Positions 1 to 7,523 of a stretch of DNA of 64,000 nucleotides are shown piece after piece. Source of the DNA: Pseudomonas sp. KU43P (GTDB lineage Bacteria; Pseudomonadota; Gammaproteobacteria; Pseudomonadales; Pseudomonadaceae); the NCBI RefSeq assembly GCF_033095865.1, contig NZ_AP019365.1:3569501-3633500 (forward strand), in the 5' to 3' direction. The notes beneath the pieces are model-generated. The model made no database searches. It was not told where the DNA came from and worked only from the letters and a program-made list of their open reading frames with translations. The position numbers and the translations under genes were made by a program. How positions within the stretch are numbered: the stretch's first letter is position 1; each line of letters starts with the position of its first letter.

Positions 1-940
1 TTTCCTTCCGATCGGGGAAGAGAATCGTGACGCCCTCAGCCGTGACGATCTTGCGCATGTAGGGCTGACGGAGGATCCGGCGATCAGGCTTGAAGCTCAG
101 CTCGTGCAGCTTGCTTTTCCTGACACGACTACGCGTCTCACGCTCCAGACGGTTGGCGATTTTCTCATCCTCAGGATGCCCCGCTGCCAGCATCACTGCC
201 TCAACGATCGCCTCTTCATCAATGCGCCGGCGAGTGCCCAGGTTGGCTTGGGCCCGCTGCAGCGCCTTGGCTATATCCTGACCGGGCAGGTGCTCAATGC
301 AAGTCTGCAGTGCCGCCTTGAGGACTTTGCGGGTAATCTCGCTCAGCTCGGTGTCCGAGACTGCCCTGCTCACAGCCAAGAAATCGGCGAAGTAGTCGGC
401 AAGATCCACCCCTTGCTTGGTGCGATCGGTGGCCGAAATGTTCTGGTCGGCAACCCCGCTGATCACCCGAATCAGCGCCGTTTTTTGAATGGCCTTCTTC
501 TCGTCCACCAAGGCATTCACGATACGCCGCAGCTTCGTTCCTGGAGCACCATCATTCTGCTCCAACGCAAGCTTGTAGTCGTACTTGATCAGGCTGTAGA
601 TCTTCACATCCGGGTCTGCGACCGACAGCTCGAACATCAACAGAACGCCATCAGCACTGCCACCCACGTGCGCACGGTTGAAACTGGCGGCTAGGGCCTG
701 AGCGCCGGCCACGAAGGACGTGTCCTCACTTGCGATCGCCTCGACCTCGTTACGGGTCACCGATACCGCTTTGAACATGAACACCGGCGCGGTGGCCATG
801 TCCACGATCTTGCCGATGAAGAACGCTTCCTCCTCCAGAACCCGCTCTGGCATGGCCGCGAAGTCTTTGGTACCCACGACATGCAAGATCATCCGTGTGA
901 TCTTGAGTGAATCAATCTCTTCGTCCGAAAAAAAGCTCAT
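1..940 (-). CDS. Nucleoid-associated protein, NA37/NdpA (YejK) family, 3' end outside window
   Basis: The frame is open from an ATG at 940 to the left edge, about 313 codons, so most of a typical 335-350-residue protein is present. The start has GGAGA a few bases upstream. The order of features matches the family: an N-terminal strand-rich region (MILHVVG), a middle segment with FNRAHVGGSADGVLLMFEL and YSLIKYDYKLAL, then DLADYFADFL, and a C-terminal KLHELSFKPDRRILR block. Members bind the nucleoid in E. coli; island-borne versions are common beside defence genes, but their role is unclear. It is divergent from the RT system, with about 570 bp between. The family call is from recall of the pattern. 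Confidence 0.75.
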   Translation of the reverse strand, partial: MSFFSDEEIDSLKITRMILHVVGTKDFAAMPERVLEEEAFFIGKIVDMATAPVFMFKAVSVTRNEVEAIASEDTSFVAGAQALAASFNRAHVGGSADGVLLMFELSVADPDVKIYSLIKYDYKLALEQNDGAPGTKLRRIVNALVDEKKAIQKTALIRVISGVADQNISATDRTKQGVDLADYFADFLAVSRAVSDTELSEITRKVLKAALQTCIEHLPGQDIAKALQRAQANLGTRRRIDEEAIVEAVMLAAGHPEDEKIANRLERETRSRVRKSKLHELSFKPDRRILRQPYMRKIVTAEGVTILFPDRKE

Positions 941-1229
941 GCCATCTCCATGGAATCTGCCCCCTCCTGACCAAGAAGAGGAACCACCCGCCTCGACATG
1001 CGCCCAGGCGACAATTACGCATCAATTGCAGCCTGCAGGGCCGATGGCCACTTCCGCGTAGGGCTGGATGTGATGCTGTGGCCGGAGCATATCCGGAAAG
1101 GATGGCCAGCAGCCAGCACGCCACGCTGCATGACGCATTGGCCATTAGGAGTACATGAGCATTCCGTAGAAGCGACGCCGGCCTGCATTTCAGTTTGACA
1201 CCCTCTCTAGGCGTCAGACCTTACACAGA
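941..1229. other. Intergenic stretch without a recognised gene
   Basis: No convincing coding frame is seen between the NA37-type gene and the RNA/SLATT/RT system. A TTGACA hexamer at 1195-1200 could be a -35 element, but no good -10 lies 16-18 bp downstream. The octamer GAGTACAT at 1149-1156 is repeated at 1231-1238, inside the palindrome described next. Confidence 0.4.
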
Positions 1230-1259
1230 AGAGTACATTTGTACTCTATCTGGTATTCA
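1230..1259 (+). promoter_or_regulatory. Candidate promoter with AGTAC-N4-GTACT operator before the RNA/SLATT/RT system
   Basis: AGAGTAC (1230-1236), four bases, then GTACTCT (1241-1247) form a perfect 7-bp palindrome. Seven bases on, TGGTATTCA (1251-1259) looks like an extended -10. The palindrome would then cover the -35/spacer, a good place for a repressor. The core GTAC-N4-GTAC resembles the GTAC-N4-GTGC box I recall for P. putida LexA2; that link is an inference. Confidence 0.35.
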
Positions 1260-1265
1260 GCGGCT

Positions 1266-1500
1266 GAATCTGAGTCCGTGCCCTTCATCCGGCATTTCAC
1301 AAAATGCTTAGCCCGTTAGGTGGAACCAGTTCCACCGGTGATACTGGCACGGTAGAATCACTCGCGGAGGGGTGGGCTCTTCCTCTCGCGCAAGCGAGGG
1401 CGGTTCTGATAATAAACAGTTTCGGCTGTTGGGCTTCGGCCCGCTGATCCCATTAGGGATGTCCAACGGTACTCAAATCCTCCCACCCCTTCTCCCCTTT
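1266..1500 (+). ncRNA. Structured RNA upstream of SLATT-RT genes (candidate DRT/retron-like ncRNA)
   Basis: No coding frame is seen, but hairpins are unusually dense: GCATTT/AAATGC (1292-1297/1302-1307), GGTGGAA/TTCCACC (1319-1325/1330-1336), GTGAT/ATCAC (1338-1342/1357-1361), a 7-bp stem with a GCAA tetraloop (1383-1400), a stem with a TTCG loop (1415-1430), GGGC-TTCG-GCCC (1431-1442) and ATCCC/GGGAT (1447-1460). An 11-bp long-range pairing, GGAGGGGTGGG (1366-1376) with 1482-1492, closes the last four into a multibranch. The region ends just before the SLATT Shine-Dalgarno. RT-based defence systems commonly carry a templating RNA here. Ends are estimates; function is inferred. Confidence 0.6.
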
Positions 1501-1517
1501 TCTATGGAGAGATGTGC

Positions 1518-2084
1518 GTGAAAAAGGACAACGTCTGGTTCACTTACAAGGCGCGAATTCAGGCTCATAAACGCCTAGAGTGGCTGGACTTTCACTCACA
1601 GCTCTTGCTGGTTTGGTATGCGATTCTAAGCACGGCCCTGGGGGTGCTAACCATACGACACAGCACAGTGCTGGGCACCGACACTGATGTCATGGCGACC
1701 ATTCTATCCGTCGCGCTGCTGGGCATCTCACTCGCGGTAGCGAATCGGGATTTCCGAGGTCGTGCGATGCTGATGCGTACGAATTATCTGGAGCTGCAGA
1801 AGCTTCATCGTGATTTGCCCAACGACTCATCTGAACCTGACGCCCCGAAGCCCACACCTGCGCAGGTAAACCGCTATGACGAATTGCTCGCTGAGTCCGA
1901 AAATCATCGAGAGATCGACGATCGCATAGCGCGGGTGTTCGCAACTGGGCTTACCAGTCGAGTTCCAACGGGTTTCGAGTACTTCAATGCAGTGTTCTGG
2001 CTGACGATGCGCTTTTTGATCACCACGATGCTTTATGCACTGCCTGTGGTAGTCGGGCTTTACTCGTTTTGGAACAAGCCATGA
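1518..2084 (+). CDS. SLATT-type 2TM membrane protein, RT partner
   Basis: A small membrane protein of about 188 residues. It has two adjacent hydrophobic segments near residues 28-46 (LLLVWYAILSTALGVLTI) and 56-74, a charged middle, and a third hydrophobic stretch near the C terminus (FLITTMLYALPVVVGLYSF). The layout and the start motif (FTYKARIQAHKRLEWLDFHS) fit SLATT domains, predicted pore-forming effectors of nucleotide- or nucleic-acid-sensing defence systems; one branch is linked to reverse transcriptases. Start choice: an ATG at 1512 sits only 2 bases from GGAG (1506-1509), while GTG at 1518 has normal spacing, so GTG is preferred. The stop overlaps the RT start by ATGA. Confidence 0.65.
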   Translation: MKKDNVWFTYKARIQAHKRLEWLDFHSQLLLVWYAILSTALGVLTIRHSTVLGTDTDVMATILSVALLGISLAVANRDFRGRAMLMRTNYLELQKLHRDLPNDSSEPDAPKPTPAQVNRYDELLAESENHREIDDRIARVFATGLTSRVPTGFEYFNAVFWLTMRFLITTMLYALPVVVGLYSFWNKP

Positions 2085-3445
2085 GCGCGGCCCTGAGTTT
2101 CAAAAAGCGCTTCAGCCGTGAGCACCTTTTGGAAATCTACACCGAGAAAATCAAGCAATCTGGTGCAATCGGGCTCGACCGCATGCGCCCGGCTAACCTC
2201 AACAAGATTCTGAGTGCGGAAATCGACCACATTCACGAAAAGGTTCACCAGGGTGAGTACCGCTTCACCGCCTACAAGGAAAAACTGATACTCAAAGGGG
2301 CATCATCTCTTCCCAGGCAGCTATCCATCCCCACAGCCCGAGACCGTATCGTCCTGCGCGCGCTCTGCAATTGCCTCTCTGACGTGTTCCCCCTTGCGAA
2401 ACTCACACTCCCTCAGACCGTCATCGACTCGCTGAAAAAAGCGCTCGACTCAGGCGCTTACGCTGAATACGCCAAAATCGATCTGAAAACGTTCTATCCA
2501 TCCATTCCCCATGACCTTGTAGCCTCGGCAACAAAGAAAAAGATCAGAAAACCAGAGCTTCGCAAGCTGATCAGCAGTGCCCTCACCACGCCCACTGTGC
2601 CTGAATCCAGGGGAGGTAAAGGTGCTGATCGCCCTACTATTGGCGTACCGCAGGGCCTGGCAATCTCCAACGTACTTGCAGAGATTGCCTTGCAAAGCAT
2701 TGATGCCACCTTTGGATCAAGGCCAGGTATTTGGTACAAGCGCTACGTGGATGACATCCTGATCCTCGCGCCCGCAGGCTTGGCGCGCTCAACGGCAAAC
2801 GAGCTGATTACCCAGCTAAAGGGGTTGAAACTCAACCCTCATGACTTTGGGCCCGACTCGAAGTCTAAAGTCGCACCACTGAGTGATCCCTTCAGCTTCT
2901 TGGGTTACCTGATTGAGAACGACAACGTACTCATTCGCCACGAGAGTATTCTGAGGTTCGAGGCATCGGTGGCCAAGATCTTCACCGCTTATCGCCACAA
3001 ATTGCTGACCGCCCGTAGCGTGGCAGATAAAGAGCGTGCGCTTGCCTATTGTCAATGGAAGCTCAACCTCAGGATCACCGGTTGCATTTTCAAGGGGAAG
3101 CGGCTCGGCTGGGCAGCCTACTTTTCGCAGATCACCACGACTGCACAACTACGCTCCGTGAATCACACCATCAGGAAGCTGACCGATCGATTCTGTCCCG
3201 GCGGCGAGATTCGCCCAAAGTCGCTGATCAAGACTTATTACGAGCTTCAACGAGGCATGAAGGCAGGTGATGGATACATTCCAAACCTTGACGCCCTCAC
3301 GGTGCCCCAGAAGCGCGAGAAGCTCGCTATGTGGCTTGGCGCAGAAGCAGCAAAATTGAGTGATTCAGAGGTCGAACGCCGCTTTGAGATCAAAGCCAGC
3401 AAAGCGGTGCGGGAGCTGGAGGAAGATATCGCACAAACCTCCTGA
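2081..3445 (+). CDS. Reverse transcriptase of a probable anti-phage (UG/DRT-like) system
   Basis: A stand-alone reverse transcriptase of 454 residues with the expected blocks in order: PRQLSIPTARDRIVLRAL (fingers), GVPQGLAISNVLAEIAL with Q191-G192, the catalytic YVDD at 222-225 in RYVDDILIL, and FLGYL at 273-277. Both catalytic aspartates are present. No maturase or HNH domain follows and no retron VTG motif was found, which argues against a group II intron or classical retron. The chosen ATG overlaps the SLATT stop (ATGA); an in-frame ATG four codons earlier is possible. The gene set (structured RNA, SLATT, RT) suggests defence by RNA-templated cDNA synthesis coupled to a membrane effector; I believe this matches the class called DRT10, unverified. 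Confidence 0.85.
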   Translation: MSAALSFKKRFSREHLLEIYTEKIKQSGAIGLDRMRPANLNKILSAEIDHIHEKVHQGEYRFTAYKEKLILKGASSLPRQLSIPTARDRIVLRALCNCLSDVFPLAKLTLPQTVIDSLKKALDSGAYAEYAKIDLKTFYPSIPHDLVASATKKKIRKPELRKLISSALTTPTVPESRGGKGADRPTIGVPQGLAISNVLAEIALQSIDATFGSRPGIWYKRYVDDILILAPAGLARSTANELITQLKGLKLNPHDFGPDSKSKVAPLSDPFSFLGYLIENDNVLIRHESILRFEASVAKIFTAYRHKLLTARSVADKERALAYCQWKLNLRITGCIFKGKRLGWAAYFSQITTTAQLRSVNHTIRKLTDRFCPGGEIRPKSLIKTYYELQRGMKAGDGYIPNLDALTVPQKREKLAMWLGAEAAKLSDSEVERRFEIKASKAVRELEEDIAQTS

Positions 3446-3617
3446 AGCTGGAGTTTGGGCCCAGATCAATTCCTACTCTGAATTTGCCGTGGCTAGCAGC
3501 CACCCGCGCAGTGGCTTGATGCTCCATGGCAAATAATTCAGGTTACGGGCTTAGTGAACAAACTGGTGCAAGGCGGTCAAACCATCGACTGCATAATTTA
3601 ATATATGGATATCATCA

Positions 3618-5114
3618 ATGACAATATTTGAGGCGGCAAACGTAGAAGAAGCAGTTGCGCTTGCTGAGAGTTTCAAAGCCGAAGGACGCTACGATTGGTT
3701 TCGAGGACAGCTCCGCGAGTGGACGCCAAGTTCGTCACTGGAGCGCAAAGTACTTCACGACCCGGCCGCTAAACCTCAGCTCAATGAGAAGCTGATCAGG
3801 TTCACGAACTGGGTGATCGAACAGCCAGCTCTCGCTTATCTTGCGGAAGAAGAGCACGTCGATTCTCTATTCGCTGTACTCCAACATTATGGATTCCCTA
3901 CAAACTATATCGATTTTAGCACCGAACCTACAATTGCAGGATTTTTTGCATCTGACACTCAATCTCAGCCCGAAGAACCTGGCAACTGCGTTATCTACTG
4001 TCTAAATACTTCAGACCTTAAAGAATTTTATGGTCATCTGCCCCCTTCGATTGAAGGGATAGAGTTTATTGCAGAGCCAGTGACGGTTAACGTCCCTAAT
4101 CTTTGGAGACTGGAGTCCCAGCACGGTCACTTCTTGTTCGCGAACCATCCCTGGTATCAGATTTACGACATGGATAGAATCGTATTCCCTTGGAGTGGTG
4201 CTCCAGCCTTCCCATCGCGTGAACAGATATATCCTTCACACAAGAGCGCTTTGGAGCAATCACTCGACACGTATTTCTTCAACGAGCGACGCATAGAGAA
4301 CAATGCCTTGCTCCGTGCCATGGCAGAGGAACAAGGAAAGCAAAGCCTGTTCCGCAACATCTATGTCGAAACGCCCGAAACCTATGAGTCAGACTCATTT
4401 ATCGCCCCGCTGAGCCCCACCCCGCAATGGAGCGACGAGACACTTGAACTATGGCGAGTCAATCCGAACGAACAATTTTATTCGACTGTTGGCCGCCATA
4501 TGCCTTTGCCCCTTCGCAGAGAGGCCACAGCCCCCAGTCTTGCCGATCAGGTGAAACATTCGATAAGAGGGGCACTTAACACACAACGAAGGCTTCGAGC
4601 CCAAGCAGTAGAGTGGGTCTTTACCGGACTTCCCGAGGAAGTCGACGAGGCGTTGCTGAGTTCTACGACTCGTCAAGCATGGAACGGTATGCGAAATCTC
4701 CCCTATACGAATGAAGACATCGCCTGCGCCATTTCTACTTTGATTACCCTGTGCTCAACTCCAGATCATTATTCGCCTGTAGGCTATAAAGTTGACAAGG
4801 CATTCCAAGAATGGATTCCGGACGCCATCTATGTCGAATTTGGTTACCACGGCGACTCTTACTCCAGAGCTTACTGCTCAGCTAGTCAGTTGTTTAACGC
4901 ATTAGATCCGGCATGGATTTCAAGCCTTAAAGATCCCGAATCAGTGATCTCGATGACACATGCATTCCAGAAAACTCATGACCCTCGCCTTATGTTCGAC
5001 TTCGGCCAGCTGTCGAGAATTTTCGCTCGCGAAATTATTCCATCACAGCTTGCAATGAAGCGATCGCTAGTTCTGTACAACCCGGCAGACCTTGTAGTTC
5101 TTAATATTTCATAA
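3618..5114 (+). CDS. FRG-domain protein
   Basis: A 498-residue protein. The N terminus carries the signature of the FRG domain: YDWFRGQ at residues 25-31 and LQHYGFPTNYIDFSTEP around 88-104, followed by GFFASD. FRG domains occur in bacterial and phage proteins of unknown activity, often in defence islands. The C-terminal 250 residues are not recognised. The gene lies 172 bp after the RT gene, same strand, with an AT-rich upstream sequence (AATTTAATATATGG) and only a weak ribosome site, so it may have its own promoter. It could be an accessory part of the RT system or an independent island gene. Confidence 0.65.
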   Translation: MTIFEAANVEEAVALAESFKAEGRYDWFRGQLREWTPSSSLERKVLHDPAAKPQLNEKLIRFTNWVIEQPALAYLAEEEHVDSLFAVLQHYGFPTNYIDFSTEPTIAGFFASDTQSQPEEPGNCVIYCLNTSDLKEFYGHLPPSIEGIEFIAEPVTVNVPNLWRLESQHGHFLFANHPWYQIYDMDRIVFPWSGAPAFPSREQIYPSHKSALEQSLDTYFFNERRIENNALLRAMAEEQGKQSLFRNIYVETPETYESDSFIAPLSPTPQWSDETLELWRVNPNEQFYSTVGRHMPLPLRREATAPSLADQVKHSIRGALNTQRRLRAQAVEWVFTGLPEEVDEALLSSTTRQAWNGMRNLPYTNEDIACAISTLITLCSTPDHYSPVGYKVDKAFQEWIPDAIYVEFGYHGDSYSRAYCSASQLFNALDPAWISSLKDPESVISMTHAFQKTHDPRLMFDFGQLSRIFAREIIPSQLAMKRSLVLYNPADLVVLNIS

Positions 5115-5538
5115 CGTAATGGCGATTCAAAAGCCGTCCCATTGAGGTGACAGTTATAGAGAAGTAAGGCCTCTGGCGCCACCTACCGTTGATGCCGTAT
5201 ACACAGTATTCGGGAAATGAAACTTGTGCAGAGCAGCTCGAATCGCTGAACCGTTATGGAGGCCTTTCTTTTTCAGTCCTTCAATTGTGGGTTAATCATG
5301 GAACTGCCCCGTCCCATTTGGCCCAACTCATCTTCGCGAGGGATGTTGGCTTGTAGTTACGCCTGGCTTGGACGTACAGAGGGCTCGTAAGCGCCCTTCC
5401 TAGACCGAAAAAGTTAGATGCATGCCAGCTCTGTGTTCCCCATACCTTAGAAACTCCGTCATGCCAGCTCTGCCCGTTGGGCGGTCGCCCGCTGCAGCGT
5501 ATCAAGGTCAAACAGCCCTCTCGTTGTTTTTGCTGAGG
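5115..5538. other. Non-coding island end
   Basis: No supported gene lies between the FRG gene and the truncated nicotinamidase. The stretch is less GC-rich than the core and contains the direct repeats listed separately. No integrase or tRNA-like sequence is seen. Confidence 0.4.
5421..5472. repeat. 13-bp direct repeat CATGCCAGCTCTG
   Basis: CATGCCAGCTCTG occurs at 5421-5433 and again at 5460-5472, 39 bp apart, inside the non-coding island end. It may be a protein-binding site or a remnant of a mobile element. Confidence 0.6.
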
Positions 5539-5743
5539 TGTCAGTTGAGTGATGCTGGAGATCTGGCGGGCTAAGCTGTCAATCTTTCTGTCATGACGGA
5601 AATTTCCATAGCTCTTAGTGTCAATCTAAGGGGCAGCTGCGTAGTCAACTGTCAATCTTGAGCGCGGAGTCATGCTGTCAATCAAAATCATCAATTTCTT
5701 TTCTTTAAGGCCTCTAATATGGAGCTTGGCAGAGGTGTCAATG
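5539..5743 (+). repeat. Array of TGTCAATC direct repeats at the island/core junction
   Basis: TGTCAATC occurs four times in the same orientation, at 5577, 5619, 5650 and 5676, with near copies TGTCAGTT at 5539 and TGTCAATG at 5736. Spacing is 26-60 bp. A near-perfect palindrome with CTGTCATGAC at its centre lies at 5585-5602. Repeated oriented octamers of this type are seen where transposases bind the ends of Tn7/Tn5053-like elements, but no transposase gene is in view. The last copy abuts the point where nicotinamidase homology begins. Confidence 0.6.
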
Positions 5744-6061
5744 GCCATGGTCAAATCCACTGTGTGTTACCACGACCTGGCCGAGCGCCAGTCTACGGGT
5801 GTTATTGAATTCCTCAAGGTGCAGCAAGTGGCCGCAGTGATCGTCGGCGGCTTGGCCCTGGACTATTGCGTCAAGACCACCGCCCGCCAGTTGCGCCAGG
5901 CCGGTTTCCAGGTGCTGCTGTACTTGCCGGCCTGCCGCGCCCTCACCCAGGCAGGCGCCATTGCCGCATGCGGCGCCCTGGCTGCCGAGGGCGTGATCCT
6001 GTGTGGCGACGAGGCAGCGCTCGATCACCAGCTCGCGCTGATCAAACAAGCCCATCCCTGA
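5741..6061 (+). pseudogene. Truncated nicotinamidase / isochorismatase-like hydrolase (C-terminal half)
   Basis: About 106 residues match only the C-terminal half of the cysteine hydrolase fold: STGVIEFLK, then VGGLALDYCVKTTARQL with the nucleophile Cys (residue 43 from the ATG at 5741), then the ACRAL segment and a final alpha/beta unit. Intact nicotinamidases are about 200 residues, with the catalytic Asp and the metal site in the N-terminal half, absent here. The homology starts right beside the TGTCAATC array, so insertion or deletion at the island edge probably removed the 5' half. ATGs at 5741 and 5747 could still give a short protein, which should be inactive. Confidence 0.7.
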
Positions 6062-6236
6062 ACCCGAGACCTTGCCCAGCCTATTAGCCAAGCGGCTTTT
6101 ACGACGCAACACGTCCAGTGATTAGTACTTTCGTGCACCCCGTCCGGTAATGCAAAAGTAGAGGGAGCAACTGGATTTCCACCAGCGTCGGAATTGAACA
6201 CAGCTTTTCTGTGTGAATTTCTCGAGGTGCACGATC

Positions 6237-6509
6237 ATGGCTAATGACCAAGGTAAAGGCGGACAACAAGGCGGCAACCCTCAACAAACTCCGGAGCACG
6301 TCACCAACGACCCCGGCCAGAAAGGAGGCCAGATGCCGGATGATCAATGGAAAGAGGATCAGCAGCGTTCGGGTGGAGGGGCACAACGCGGCGCAACGGG
6401 TGGCCATGGCGCTGGCAGCAAGTCGGACAACGAGCATGAGCAAGGCATGGACCGCCAGCCGGAACTCGATGAAGACGACGACGCCGGCAAGCGCGACGAA
6501 AACCGTTGA
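6237..6509 (+). CDS. Small Gly/Gln/Asp-rich hydrophilic protein
   Basis: A 90-residue, very polar protein without hydrophobic segments, predicted disordered from composition: GKGGQQGGNPQQ at the start, a QKGGQ segment in the middle, and an acidic/basic tail. The ATG at 6237 has GAGGTG seven bases upstream and is better than the in-frame ATG eight codons earlier. The KGG-like motifs recall small stress-induced Gly-rich proteins of enterics and pseudomonads, but the match is loose. It is convergent with the LysR gene. Confidence 0.6.
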   Translation: MANDQGKGGQQGGNPQQTPEHVTNDPGQKGGQMPDDQWKEDQQRSGGGAQRGATGGHGAGSKSDNEHEQGMDRQPELDEDDDAGKRDENR

Positions 6510-6540
6510 TTGCAGGTGGCCAGGGCAAGGGACTGCCCTG

Positions 6541-7413
6541 TTACACCCCACATAATTCGATGAACCGCGCCGCCGCCCGCGAGGGGGTCGCGGCATGCGG
6601 CAACAGGATCGAAAAGTGCCTGACCAACGGTTCAGGCGCAATGTGCAAGCGCCTGAGCGCGCCGTCCTCATGCCTGATCGACATCGCCGACACGAAACCG
6701 ATGCCCATCCCCGCCCGTACCGCCTCCTTCACCCCTTCGACCCCGGCAATTTCCAACGACACACGCATCGCCACGCCACGGCGGGCGAACGCCCGTTCGA
6801 TGATCTGCCTCACCCCCGAACCACTCTCGCGCAGCACCAAGGGGTAGTTGCCAAGTGCCTCCAGTGTCTGGTGTTGGTTGTCCAGCAGGGGATGACCGCT
6901 GGGCACGATGGCAACGATCTCGTCCTCTCGCCACGGGGTCACACCCGTCCCCAGTGGTAATTCCTGCCCCGGCGGGCCTTCGATCAGGGCGATGTCGACA
7001 TTACCCAGGCTGGCGACGATCTCTGCCGTATTGCCGTGGGAAGTGGTCACCAGGATGTCCGGGTAGCGCGCATGGAAATCGGCAATCAGGTAGGGCAGCA
7101 GGTAACTGGCCGGTGTGGTGCTGGCGCCGATGCGCAAAGTGCCGCGCTCCAGACCGCGCATGGCCTCGCGCAGGGCCTGGGCCTGGCGGAAAGTCTCGCG
7201 CAGGCGCTCGGCATGGGCCAGCAGCTGCTCACCGGCAGCGGTCAGCCGCACGCCACGGCCAGCGCGCTGGTAGAGCGGTTCGCCGAAGGCTTCCTGCAGC
7301 AGCTTGAGCTGGCCGGACACTGCCGGCTGCGACAGATGCAGGGCCTGGGCCGCATGGCTGATGTTGCCGTGCTCGGCGACCGTGGCGAAGGTTATCAGTT
7401 GTTCCGGGGTCAT
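6541..7413 (-). CDS. LysR-type regulator, YeiE-like
   Basis: A 290-residue LysR regulator. The N-terminal winged helix reads HGNISHAAQALHLSQPAVSG, followed by the linker helix and a periplasmic-binding-like effector domain from about residue 90. It is divergent from a yeiH-type gene, the same pairing as yeiE/yeiH in E. coli, where YeiE-like regulators are tied to sulfite or stress responses. No Shine-Dalgarno is visible before the ATG, so the message may be leaderless or weakly translated. It probably binds the inverted repeats in the shared intergenic region. The name YeiE rests on context and family resemblance. Confidence 0.8.
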   Translation of the reverse strand: MTPEQLITFATVAEHGNISHAAQALHLSQPAVSGQLKLLQEAFGEPLYQRAGRGVRLTAAGEQLLAHAERLRETFRQAQALREAMRGLERGTLRIGASTTPASYLLPYLIADFHARYPDILVTTSHGNTAEIVASLGNVDIALIEGPPGQELPLGTGVTPWREDEIVAIVPSGHPLLDNQHQTLEALGNYPLVLRESGSGVRQIIERAFARRGVAMRVSLEIAGVEGVKEAVRAGMGIGFVSAMSIRHEDGALRRLHIAPEPLVRHFSILLPHAATPSRAAARFIELCGV

Positions 7414-7421
7414 GATTTAAA

Positions 7422-7478
7422 AATATCAGCTAAACGGATATTTCACATCTTAAATTACGATTTTTTATAAGCTTATAA
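7422..7478. promoter_or_regulatory. Inverted repeats between lysR and yeiH (candidate LysR operators)
   Basis: AATATC-N9-GATATT (7422-7427/7437-7442) and the perfect 14-bp palindrome TTATAAGCTTATAA (7465-7478) lie in the AT-rich divergent promoter region. The first has the T-N11-A geometry expected for LysR-type sites. Confidence 0.45.
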
Positions 7479-7523
7479 CCGGATTAACGTAAGCCATGTC
7501 GAAACATGTCCCGGAGGACTCAC

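Noticed and set aside
104..694. Rightward 196-codon frame near the left edge
   Set aside because: The opposite strand holds an uninterrupted NA37-type protein with family motifs.
998..1198. 66-codon frame before the RNA region
   Set aside because: No ribosome site, no recognised motif; likely chance.
2081..3445. Retron-type RT or group II intron
   Set aside because: No VTG motif was seen, no maturase/HNH domain follows, and no intron boundaries are visible; the SLATT partner fits defence RTs better.
3446..3490. Weak CTCC/GGAG hairpin after the RT gene
   Set aside because: The stem is too short and there is no T tract to call it a terminator.
5296..5511. 71-codon leftward frame in the island end
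   Set aside because: No ribosome site or motif; it contains the CATGCCAGCTCTG repeats and looks non-coding.
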